Shown here in pieces: positions 43,454 through 50,973 of a stretch of 64,000 nucleotides of DNA. The position numbers were made by a program, and so were the translations under genes. How positions within the stretch are numbered: the first letter of the stretch is position 1; the number at the start of each line of letters is the position of its first letter. The notes below the pieces were generated by a model that was given only the letters and a program-made list of their open reading frames with translations, was not told where the DNA came from and ran no database searches. The DNA lies in assembly GCF_947500405.1 (NCBI RefSeq), contig NZ_CANMRY010000004.1:186001-250000 (forward strand). Reading direction: 5' to 3'. The DNA comes from an uncultured Maribacter sp. (GTDB lineage: Bacteria > Bacteroidota > Bacteroidia > Flavobacteriales > Flavobacteriaceae).

Positions 43454-44656
43454 CTATTCATCTTCAAATACAGAGTTAGTATAGTTTGTATGTGTAGCAT
43501 GTGTTGTTAAGGCTTCTAAGGAGTTGTATATATTCTTTTCTGTTGCTTTTGGTTTTATAGAAAAAGCAACTTGTTGTAAACCATTTTCTGTGGTACCTCT
43601 GTTACTAACCACATAACCTTGTCCATTATCTTTAAAAGCAATTGCAAAATCATCTTTACTACTATTTATAGATGCTCCTAAATTAGTAGAAGGACTAACT
43701 TTTCTTTTATAAACATTAGAAACATAAACATCTAAGCCGCCATATCCTTTATGACCTTCCGATGCATAAAATAAGGACGTTCTGTTTATAATTTTTGGAT
43801 ATAAATCGTTCTTTTTTGTGTTTACTTTTTGACCAAGGTTTTTAGCTATACCAAGAGAACCATCAGTATTTATTTCGGAAACATAAATGTCATATTTTCC
43901 AAAAGTTCCTGGCATATTCGATGCAAAGAATAGTCTTTTACCATCGTCGGAGACTGTTGGGTGTATGCTAGAATAGTGTTTAGGGCAAAGTGCAATTTCT
44001 TTTATATTTGTCCATTTTCCATTTACTTTTTTTGCAGAATAGGTTTTGTAAACCATTTGTTTTTTTGATAGTACACCTACCTTAGGTTTTATATAAAAAG
44101 GTTTACTAAAATAAGCAGTTTTACCGTCTTTAGTAACAGAGATAGGGGATTTATACACATTTTTATAGAGTAAATCTTTATCTGTAGTATACTCTTTTGG
44201 AGCGGTTTCCTGTTCTATTAAGGTTTCTAAACTTGCTGTAGTATTCGTGTTTAAGAAATCTAATTTTCTAAAATTAGTATGTTTACTAGTTTTATTTACT
44301 TCGTAATCTTTTTCTATTTCTGCTACCCAGTCTTTATTACTGGTTATTCCACTTGGTGTTTTAATTTTTTCAAGGGCATAACTATAACGTTCTGTGTAGT
44401 TTCCTTCTAAATCTCCCATTTCTTTTAATTTAGAATACCAAAAAACAGCAGTATCATAATTTTCCATTAAAAAATGTGCATTTCCTAAATCTTGAAAAAT
44501 TGCATTATCAGAATAACCAAGCTTTTGGAGTTCTAAGTATTCTTTTACTCTATTGTTTATTTTTTTAGATGAAGTAGGGGTTTGGGCGGAAAGGGTAAGG
44601 AAGCTTATGCTAAATACACAGCAAAGCAACATGTTGTAGGTTAAATTGTGTTTCAT
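43454..44656 (-). CDS. Exported TPR/PD40 (WD40-like) protein, no OmpA domain
   Basis: 400 residues from MKHNLTYNMLLCCVFSISF; the signal peptide ends LSAQ. The N-terminal 90 residues contain TPR-like helices (NAIFQDLGNAHFLMENYDTAVFWYSKLKEMG). A PD40 beta-propeller-like region follows, with HPTVSDDGKRLFFASNMPGTFGKYDIYVSE and YPKIINRTSLFYASEGHKGYGGLDVYVS blocks. In related gliding and T9SS proteins (PorE/OmpA types) an OmpA domain follows; here the protein stops after a short tail. An ATG at 44719 exists, but the signal peptide fixes 44656. It lies directly upstream of the PorP/SprF gene on the same strand. Confidence 0.75.
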   Translation of the reverse strand: MKHNLTYNMLLCCVFSISFLTLSAQTPTSSKKINNRVKEYLELQKLGYSDNAIFQDLGNAHFLMENYDTAVFWYSKLKEMGDLEGNYTERYSYALEKIKTPSGITSNKDWVAEIEKDYEVNKTSKHTNFRKLDFLNTNTTASLETLIEQETAPKEYTTDKDLLYKNVYKSPISVTKDGKTAYFSKPFYIKPKVGVLSKKQMVYKTYSAKKVNGKWTNIKEIALCPKHYSSIHPTVSDDGKRLFFASNMPGTFGKYDIYVSEINTDGSLGIAKNLGQKVNTKKNDLYPKIINRTSLFYASEGHKGYGGLDVYVSNVYKRKVSPSTNLGASINSSKDDFAIAFKDNGQGYVVSNRGTTENGLQQVAFSIKPKATEKNIYNSLEALTTHATHTNYTNSVFEDE

Positions 44657-44761
44657 AACGTAAGATTTAAATGTTTGTTTGTCAAAGTTGCGGAAACATT
44701 CTAAATCTATCATTAGCAAAAATTCATAGTTTTTTGTTAGTAAGTATTAAGAGAAGGTTTT

Positions 44762-45634
44762 TTAAAATTGCTGTTTAAATTCTTTGGGAGTACTTTTTGT
44801 TTTTAGTTTAAACACTCTAGAAAAATAAGCGTAGTCTTCATAACCTAATGTTTCTGATACCAGAGAGAGGGTGTTTTTGGAATGTATTAATAGTCTCTTA
44901 GCTTCAAGTATAATTCTTTCAGAGATTAATTCGCTAGTAGTTTTATTTAAAGATGATTTTGTTATTCTATTAAGATGTTTTGTTGTTATACTAAGCTTGT
45001 TAGCATAAAATAGAGCATATTTTTCTTTTCTGTAAAATTCTTCAATAAGATTTTCTAATGCTTCTAAAGTTTCTAGATAAGTTGATGAAATTGCTTTTTT
45101 GGGCTTTATTTCTGTAGAATAAATTCGGCTTAAATCTATATAAGTTACATTAAGAAGACTAGCTATTCTTTGTTTTTTATAGGCATAATTATGATTGCTT
45201 TCGTTATTTATTTCTTTAAACCTACTTTCTAAAGCTACTAATTCTGTGGTTTTTAAGTGTAAGTTTGGCGGGTTTTTATAAGAGTAATAAAAGGGAAATT
45301 GTGAAAGACTTTTTGAAGGAAAATAAAAATTATAAAATTCCTGTGTATGAAAAAAGATAAACCCTTCTGGAGGACTTTTAAATAACCAACTATGCACTTG
45401 TCCTGGCTTTAAGAAAAAAACACTTCCAGGGTTTATGGAATAGGTGTTAAAATCAATTTCATGAATACCAGTTCCTTTTGTAAAAAGTACGCATAAGTAA
45501 AAGTCATGCTTATGGGCTTTATGTATAATTTTTTCATTTTTCTTTAAATGTATAGAAAGTACATTGCTATAGAAATTTAGTTGGGTTTCTTTTTGGTCAA
45601 ACTGTTTAATGTTTAGTATTGGTACCGTATTCAT
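44762..45634 (-). CDS. AraC-family transcriptional regulator
   Basis: 290 residues. The N-terminal cupin-type sensing domain includes HKAHKHDFYLCVLFTKGTG and SVFFLKPGQVHSW. The C-terminal 95 residues form the double HTH (YANKLSITTKHLNRITKSSLNKTTSELI, then LSLVSETLGYEDYAYFSRVFKLKTKSTPKEF), which is diagnostic for AraC/XylS. It binds DNA in response to an unknown small molecule. It is upstream of the PD40 gene on the same strand and diverges from the DUF983 gene. Confidence 0.9.
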   Translation of the reverse strand: MNTVPILNIKQFDQKETQLNFYSNVLSIHLKKNEKIIHKAHKHDFYLCVLFTKGTGIHEIDFNTYSINPGSVFFLKPGQVHSWLFKSPPEGFIFFHTQEFYNFYFPSKSLSQFPFYYSYKNPPNLHLKTTELVALESRFKEINNESNHNYAYKKQRIASLLNVTYIDLSRIYSTEIKPKKAISSTYLETLEALENLIEEFYRKEKYALFYANKLSITTKHLNRITKSSLNKTTSELISERIILEAKRLLIHSKNTLSLVSETLGYEDYAYFSRVFKLKTKSTPKEFKQQF

Positions 45635-45704
45635 ATACTTGTATATGTCTTAAAAGTACAAAAAATAGAGAAAATTAACCTAGAATTTATATGCTATAGT
45701 GTTA

Positions 45705-45712
45705 TAATTTTG
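45705..45712 (+). promoter_or_regulatory. -7 box (TAATTTTG) for the DUF983 gene
   Basis: TAATTTTG matches TAnnTTTG, 57 bases before the ATG at 45770, in the divergent region next to the AraC-family regulator. Confidence 0.45.
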
Positions 45713-45769
45713 TAATTGTCTTATAATTATGTATTTAGTTATTTTTAATTCTTGTTTTAATAAGAAGTA

Positions 45770-46156
45770 ATGAAGGTGTTAAAAGGAACAAAAGTGTATA
45801 GTATTCTAACAGGAAATTGTCCTGTTTGTCAAAAAGAAAGTATGTATGTAGAACCTAACCCATACAAGTTAGGGAGTACTTTAAAAATGGAAGAACGTTG
45901 TTCTCATTGTCATACAAAATATAAAATAGAACCTTCTTTTTTTTATGGAGCAATGTATGTTAGCTACCCTGTAGGTATTGCTTTTGCAACTGCCGCTTTA
46001 GTAATAGCATATTACGTTTTTAATTTAACTATAGTAAATTCTTACCTTGTTATAGTAGGTGTTATGATAGTTTCTTTACCTATTATATTAAGAATTTCTA
46101 GAAACATTTGGATTAATTTTTTTATGAATTATAAGAAATCAGAATATAGAAAGTAG
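45770..46156 (+). CDS. DUF983 membrane protein with zinc-ribbon-like N-terminus
   Basis: 128 residues. The N-terminus holds two C-x2-C pairs (GNCPVCQKE and ERCSHCHTKY), probably a small zinc ribbon. Two hydrophobic segments follow (VGIAFATAALVIAYYVF, and LVIVGVMIVSLPIILRI). The FFYGAMYVSYPVG motif between the ribbon and the first helix is characteristic of DUF983. The function is unknown; the group is common in Bacteroidota and alphaproteobacteria, sometimes near cytochrome oxidase genes, but none is seen here. Confidence 0.85.
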   Translation: MKVLKGTKVYSILTGNCPVCQKESMYVEPNPYKLGSTLKMEERCSHCHTKYKIEPSFFYGAMYVSYPVGIAFATAALVIAYYVFNLTIVNSYLVIVGVMIVSLPIILRISRNIWINFFMNYKKSEYRK

Positions 46157-46178
46157 AATTGTAATCTAAAAAAACAAC

Positions 46179-46637
46179 TTAATTAACGCCTTTCATTGTT
46201 AATATAGTAGTAGCCCAAACAATTACAGAAGAAATAAAAATACCAATTGTATTTGCAATAAATGCTCTTTTCTTTTCCATTTTAAATAAATAGCTAGCAA
46301 TACTTCCTGCATAAACACCTGTACCAGGTATAGGTAACATTACAAAGAAGATTAATCCCCAGAATCCGTATTTTTTTATTTTATCTCCAGAACCTGTTTT
46401 AGCTTTACGTGCAACATATAGCGCAGATTTTTTATAAAAATGCATGCGTAATAAGTATTTATTTATTTTTTCTAAAAAGAAAAACATAAGCGGAAATACC
46501 AATACGTTAGCAGCAAAACAAATAATAAATACAAAGTATTTATCTGCTCCTTTTAATAAACCATAAGGTATACCAACTTTGGCTTCTCCAAAAGGGGAGA
46601 TGCTCCATAAGAATGCTATGATAAAGTCTTGTATCAA
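46179..46637 (-). CDS. Small multidrug export protein-like membrane protein (COG2426 type), TTG start
   Basis: 152 residues with four or five hydrophobic helices. PFGEAKVGIPYGLLKGAD near the N-terminus, GFWGLIFFVMLPIPGTGVYAGSIASYLF in the middle and IGIFISSVIVWATTIL at the end match the Sm_multidrug_ex family. Transport activity is assumed from the family name and is not well established. The only plausible start is TTG at 46637; no upstream ATG is in frame, and a TAAATTTG box lies 25 bases upstream, which supports this start. Confidence 0.8.
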   Translation of the reverse strand: MIQDFIIAFLWSISPFGEAKVGIPYGLLKGADKYFVFIICFAANVLVFPLMFFFLEKINKYLLRMHFYKKSALYVARKAKTGSGDKIKKYGFWGLIFFVMLPIPGTGVYAGSIASYLFKMEKKRAFIANTIGIFISSVIVWATTILTMKGVN

Positions 46638-46661
46638 AAAAAATGTAGTTTAAAAAACTAG

Positions 46662-46669
46662 CAAATTTA
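46662..46669 (-). promoter_or_regulatory. -7 box (TAAATTTG) for the small export protein gene
   Basis: On the minus strand TAAATTTG matches TAnnTTTG, 25 bases before the TTG start at 46637. Confidence 0.45.
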
Positions 46670-47048
46670 TCACTACAAAACCAATAATTAACTTTTTTTA
46701 TCATAAAAAAAAACTAAATCTTTAAATTATAGATTAATTGAGACATAAAATCTTCTAAAACCATTTTCTTTATAGTATCTGTTACGATAATATTAGGGTA
46801 TGTGAGGTTCGCAAATGTGATAATCTAAAATTTTTTCACGTCTATTGCTTATGAAAGAATAAAAAACGAATTGTTTTTCATTGTTGTAATCACCTTAAAA
46901 ACAAATATTTACGATTTAATTTAGCTGTTCTAATCTATAGTCTTTAATTTTTTTATAAAAAAAGTTGTTTTTTCATTTTTTTTGTTTTCATTTGTTATGT
47001 GCAATTGAATATTGGTTTCATTGTATATTTAGCATTTAGCTGAGCATT

Positions 47049-47222
47049 ATGAAAAGTGTTTCTGTGTTCGGACTTTGGGAGTTTAGGAAGTCAAAACCCA
47101 AAGTAGCTTATCAGATAGGTAGCCGAATTTTAAAGCTAACTTCCGAAAGTAATACCGCAATTGTGCAAAGTCAGCACAACTACTTTTTTATTCCCACAAC
47201 TAGGGAACAAATTCTTATTTGA
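47049..47222 (+). ncRNA. Candidate structured leader RNA / upstream ORF before the polyamine operon
   Basis: Within a 670-base gene-free gap this segment stands out by higher G+C and by four nested hairpins in a row: ACTTTGGG with CCCAAAGT (47072-47079, 47097-47104), TAGC with GCTA, ACTT-CCGA-AAGT, and TTGTGC with GCACAA (47161-47166, 47174-47179), the last followed by a T-rich stretch. The same bases are also an open frame of 57 codons starting MKSVSVFGLWEFRKSKPKVA. It could be a cis-regulatory RNA, a leader peptide, or both. The remaining gap (46670-47048 and 47223-47307) is AT-rich, with nothing else recognised. Confidence 0.5.
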
Positions 47223-47307
47223 TACACTATATCATTTTACTTTTTATTCTGTAATAGGCATACCTATTACCCTATCTCATATTATTTATTTTTTAATTTT
47301 TTATTAA

Positions 47308-48747
47308 ATGAACACTAAGTATAGTGACCTAATTAATCAAACCTACGAGTTTCCTCAGGAGGAATTTAGCGTAGAAGGTGAAAGCTTAAAATTTCACAAC
47401 ATTCCCTTAAATGAACTAGTTGCTAAGTATGGCAGTCCATTAAAGTTCACGTATTTACCTAAAATATCGGAGAATATTAATAGAGCAAAAACATGGTTTG
47501 CAAATGCTATAGAAAAAAACAATTATAAAGGAAATTATAATTATTGCTATTGTACTAAAAGCTCTCATTTTCAGCATATTTTGCAGGAGGCATTAAAGAA
47601 TAATATTCATATAGAAACCTCTTCTGCTTTTGATATTAATATTGTAGAACAATTAAAACAAGACGGTAAGTTAAGTAACAATGCTTACGTAATTTGTAAT
47701 GGTTTTAAACGCGAGCAGTATATAGAAAATATTGCACGATTAATTAATAATGGACACCAAAACTGTATTCCAATTATAGATAATTATGAGGAAATAAATT
47801 TATTGTCAGAAGAGATTAATGATACCTTTAAAATTGGTATTCGTATTGCTTCTGAAGAGGAGCCAAAATTCGAGTTTTATACCTCTCGTTTAGGGATAGG
47901 GTATAAAAATATTGTTCCGTTTTATGAAAACCAGATAAAAGATAACGAAAAGTTAGAGCTTAAAATGCTTCACTTTTTTATTAATACAGGTATTCGTGAT
48001 AACGCTTATTATTGGAATGAGCTTGTAAAGTGTTTAAAAGTATACACAAGGCTTAAAAAAATATGCCCATCATTAGACAGCTTAAATATTGGAGGAGGGT
48101 TTCCAATAAAAAATTCTTTAGCTTTTGAGTATGATTATCAATATATGATTGATGAGATTATTAATCAAATTAACATAACATGTGCAGAAGCAGATGTTCC
48201 TGTACCACATATTTTTACAGAGTTTGGAAGCTTTACAGTAGGAGAAAGTGGCGGGGCTATTTACGAGATATTATATCAAAAGCAACAAAACGATAGAGAA
48301 AAATGGAATATGATAGATTCCTCTTTTATTACCACTTTACCAGATACATGGGCTATAAATAAGCGCTTTATAATGCTACCAATTAACCGTTGGAATGATG
48401 AGTATGAGCGTGTTTTATTAGGAGGTTTAACTTGTGATAGTGATGATTATTACAATAGCGAGCAAAACCGTAATGCTATTTATTTGCCTAAGTATAAAAG
48501 AGATAAGCCACTTTATATAGGATTTTTTAATACAGGAGCATACCAAGAAAGTATTGGAGGGTATGGTGGTTTACAACATTGCCTAATACCGCAACCAAAA
48601 CATATTTTAATAGATAAAGATGCAGAAGGTAATTTAGTAACTACATTATTTAATCCTCAGCAAAAATCAGAAGACTTCTTAAAAATATTGGGATATAAAA
48701 AAGAAGAAACACCAGTAGAAAAGGTTGAAGAACTTGTTACCGTTTAA
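47308..48747 (+). CDS. speA: Arginine decarboxylase-type fold III PLP enzyme
   Basis: 479 residues with an alanine-racemase-like PLP barrel followed by a beta domain. The PLP lysine is in YCYCTKSSHF (near residue 75). NIGGGFP is the phosphate-binding glycine loop, HFFINTGIRD a barrel strand, TEFGSF supplies a PLP-contact glutamate, and LTCDSDD the catalytic cysteine and substrate aspartate. The family covers arginine, ornithine and diaminopimelate decarboxylases; arginine is chosen because agmatinase follows 21 bases later. It lacks the extra insertions of the long biosynthetic SpeA of E. coli (about 650 residues). Confidence 0.82.
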   Translation: MNTKYSDLINQTYEFPQEEFSVEGESLKFHNIPLNELVAKYGSPLKFTYLPKISENINRAKTWFANAIEKNNYKGNYNYCYCTKSSHFQHILQEALKNNIHIETSSAFDINIVEQLKQDGKLSNNAYVICNGFKREQYIENIARLINNGHQNCIPIIDNYEEINLLSEEINDTFKIGIRIASEEEPKFEFYTSRLGIGYKNIVPFYENQIKDNEKLELKMLHFFINTGIRDNAYYWNELVKCLKVYTRLKKICPSLDSLNIGGGFPIKNSLAFEYDYQYMIDEIINQINITCAEADVPVPHIFTEFGSFTVGESGGAIYEILYQKQQNDREKWNMIDSSFITTLPDTWAINKRFIMLPINRWNDEYERVLLGGLTCDSDDYYNSEQNRNAIYLPKYKRDKPLYIGFFNTGAYQESIGGYGGLQHCLIPQPKHILIDKDAEGNLVTTLFNPQQKSEDFLKILGYKKEETPVEKVEELVTV

Positions 48748-48768
48748 CAATAGTATAGTACATAAAAA

Positions 48769-49710
48769 ATGAACACAATAAAAAATTACGCAGGTATTGA
48801 AGATAAATTTGCTCAATTAGAAACTGCAAAAATAGTTTTAATACCAGTGCCTTATGATGGCACAAGTACATGGGGGAAAGGGGCGGACAAAGGTCCAAAA
48901 GCTTTTTTAGAAGCATCAGAAAATATGGAGCTTTATGATATAGAAACGGCTTCAGAAGTGTATAAACAAGGAGTGTATTTAGCCAATGCAATTACAGAAG
49001 ATAGTTCACCAGAAGCTATGGTAAATGCGGTACATAAAACCACAAAAGAGTATATAAAAAGAAACAAATTTGTAACTCTTTTTGGTGGGGAACATTCTAT
49101 ATCTATAGGTACAATTAGAGCATTTAATGAGTGTTTTAATAACCTTACAGTATTACATATAGATGCGCATGCAGATTTACGAAAAACTTATGATGGTACA
49201 CCGTATAACCACGCTTGTGCAGTACATGAAGCTAGTCAAAATACAAATTTAGTACAAGTAGGTATACGCTCTATGGATGCTATAGAAAATACCTATATGG
49301 ATCAAGAAAAAACATTTTTTGCTCATGATATGGTGAATGATGAGTTTTGGATGGATAAAGTGGTAGAATCTTTAACAAATAATGTATTTATTACGTTTGA
49401 TTTAGATGCGTTTGATCCATCTATAATGCCATCTACAGGAACACCAGAACCAGGCGGTCTTTTATGGTATGAAACTTTAGAGTTTTTAAAACAAGTTTTT
49501 GAAGAAAAAAATGTAGTTGGGTTTGATATAGTAGAACTATGTCCAAATACAGTAGATAAATCTTCTGATTTTCTTGCAGCTAAGCTATACTATAAAATGC
49601 TAAGCTATAAATTTAATGGGCAAGATACGGATGAGGATTATGACAATACATACAATACAAACAAAAAAGAGGGAAACAATATTTTAAAATTTGCAGATAA
49701 TGAAGACTAA
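48769..49710 (+). CDS. speB: Agmatinase (ureohydrolase family)
   Basis: 313 residues with all dinuclear manganese motifs: FGGEHSIS, HIDAHADLR, and TFDLDAFDPS, then the GTPEPGG loop. It hydrolyses agmatine to putrescine and urea. The N-terminal PVPYDGTSTWGKGADKGP is typical of agmatinases. A C-terminal Asp/Asn-rich tail (GQDTDEDYDNTYNTNKKEG) is unusual and probably disordered. The gene overlaps the next one by 11 bases, so translation is coupled. Confidence 0.93.
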   Translation: MNTIKNYAGIEDKFAQLETAKIVLIPVPYDGTSTWGKGADKGPKAFLEASENMELYDIETASEVYKQGVYLANAITEDSSPEAMVNAVHKTTKEYIKRNKFVTLFGGEHSISIGTIRAFNECFNNLTVLHIDAHADLRKTYDGTPYNHACAVHEASQNTNLVQVGIRSMDAIENTYMDQEKTFFAHDMVNDEFWMDKVVESLTNNVFITFDLDAFDPSIMPSTGTPEPGGLLWYETLEFLKQVFEEKNVVGFDIVELCPNTVDKSSDFLAAKLYYKMLSYKFNGQDTDEDYDNTYNTNKKEGNNILKFADNED

Positions 49711-50674
49711 AGGGGCTATTTCTAATTTTATAGAAAATTACTATTTACATTTTAATGCGGCTGCCTTGGTAGATGCGGCAAAAGGGTATGAAGAGCAATT
49801 AGCAAAAGGGTCTAAAATGTTAGTTTCCTTAGCAGGTGCCATGTCTACTGCAGAATTGGGTAAAATATTTGCAGAAGTTATTCGCCAAGATAAGGTGCAT
49901 ATTATTTCTTGTACTGGAGCAAATTTAGAAGAAGATATAATGAATTTAGTGGCGCACTCACATTATAAACGTGTTCCTAATTATAGAGACTTAACTCCAC
50001 AAGATGAGTGGGATTTATTAGAAAAAGGATTAAACCGTGTTACAGATACTTGTATACCAGAAGAAGAAGCCTTTAGAAGAATACAAGAACATATTGTAAA
50101 AATTTGGAAAGATGCCGAAGCCAATGGGGAAAGCTATTTACCACATGAATATATGTATAAGTTGTTACTTTCAGGGGTTTTAGAAGAATATTATGAAATA
50201 GATATTAAAAACTCATGGATGTATGCAGCAGCAGAAAAAAATCTTCCAATAGTTTGCCCAGGATGGGAAGATAGTACTATGGGAAACATTTTTGCATCTT
50301 ATGTTTTAAAAGGAGAATTAAAAGCCTCTACCATGAAAACGGGTATAGAGTATATGACTTTCTTGGCAGATTGGTATACTAATAATTCAGAAAACGGAAT
50401 AGGTTTTTTTCAAATAGGAGGGGGCATAGCCGGTGATTTTCCTATTTGTGTAGTGCCAATGTTGTACCAAGATATGGAGCGTACAGATACGCCATTCTGG
50501 AGCTATTTTTGTCAAATTAGCGATAGCACCACTAGTTATGGTTCTTATTCTGGAGCAGTACCTAATGAAAAAATTACTTGGGGAAAACTAGATATTAACA
50601 CCCCTAAATTTATAATAGAAAGTGATGCAACTATAGTTGCACCTCTTGTTTTTGCTTACCTTTTAAATATGTAA
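49700..50674 (+). CDS. Deoxyhypusine synthase-like protein without the catalytic lysine
   Basis: 324 residues from MKTKGAISNFIENYYLHFNA. It follows the NAD-binding DHS fold: LAGAMSTAELG, ISCTGANLEEDI, GWEDSTMGNIFAS, ISDSTTSYGSYSGAVPNEKITWGK and SDATIVAPL. In deoxyhypusine synthase a lysine in GGGxxKHH forms the enzyme-imine; here the block is IGGGIAGDFP and the lysine is gone. Bacteria also lack eIF5A. Bacterial members are thought to make polyamines by aminobutyl or aminopropyl transfer, so homospermidine or a related product is plausible. A TTG at 49691 is possible, but ATG 49700 fits better. Confidence 0.85.
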   Translation: MKTKGAISNFIENYYLHFNAAALVDAAKGYEEQLAKGSKMLVSLAGAMSTAELGKIFAEVIRQDKVHIISCTGANLEEDIMNLVAHSHYKRVPNYRDLTPQDEWDLLEKGLNRVTDTCIPEEEAFRRIQEHIVKIWKDAEANGESYLPHEYMYKLLLSGVLEEYYEIDIKNSWMYAAAEKNLPIVCPGWEDSTMGNIFASYVLKGELKASTMKTGIEYMTFLADWYTNNSENGIGFFQIGGGIAGDFPICVVPMLYQDMERTDTPFWSYFCQISDSTTSYGSYSGAVPNEKITWGKLDINTPKFIIESDATIVAPLVFAYLLNM

Positions 50675-50676
50675 TT

Positions 50677-50973
50677 ATGGATAAAAACGCACATTTAAAC
50701 CGAGTTATAGTAGATTTTAAAAAATTAACACCAGAAGTATTAAAGCTCTTGGTAGATCGTTACCCAGATGGGTATGATGATAGCGATATTATTTCTTTTA
50801 GAAACTCCCATGGGGAACGTATAGACGCGGTAGAAGTTTTAACTGTAGATACTAAGTATTTGGTAAAAATTAGTGAAAAACTAGAGTATACTATGGAAAA
50901 TTATGATGAGGATGACTATGAGGATTTTGATAATGATGATCCTGCAGCGGTTCCAGAACCAGACCTATCATGA
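50677..50973 (+). CDS. Acidic hypothetical protein in the polyamine operon
   Basis: 98 residues. The first 70 look folded (VIVDFKKLTPEVLKLLVDRYPDGYDDSDI, then FRNSHGERIDAVEVLTVDTKYLVKIS). The C-terminal 27 are nearly all Asp/Glu/Tyr (NYDEDDYEDFDNDDPAAVPEPD). Its start is two bases after the DHS-like stop and its end overlaps the following fusion gene by four bases (ATGA type). No family was recognised. A strongly anionic tail in a polyamine operon could bind the cationic product, but this is only an idea. Confidence 0.7.
   Translation: MDKNAHLNRVIVDFKKLTPEVLKLLVDRYPDGYDDSDIISFRNSHGERIDAVEVLTVDTKYLVKISEKLEYTMENYDEDDYEDFDNDDPAAVPEPDLS

Noticed and set aside
48737..48991. Minus-strand frame across the speA-speB junction
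   Set aside because: Overlaps two well-supported genes, hydrophobic without family pattern.
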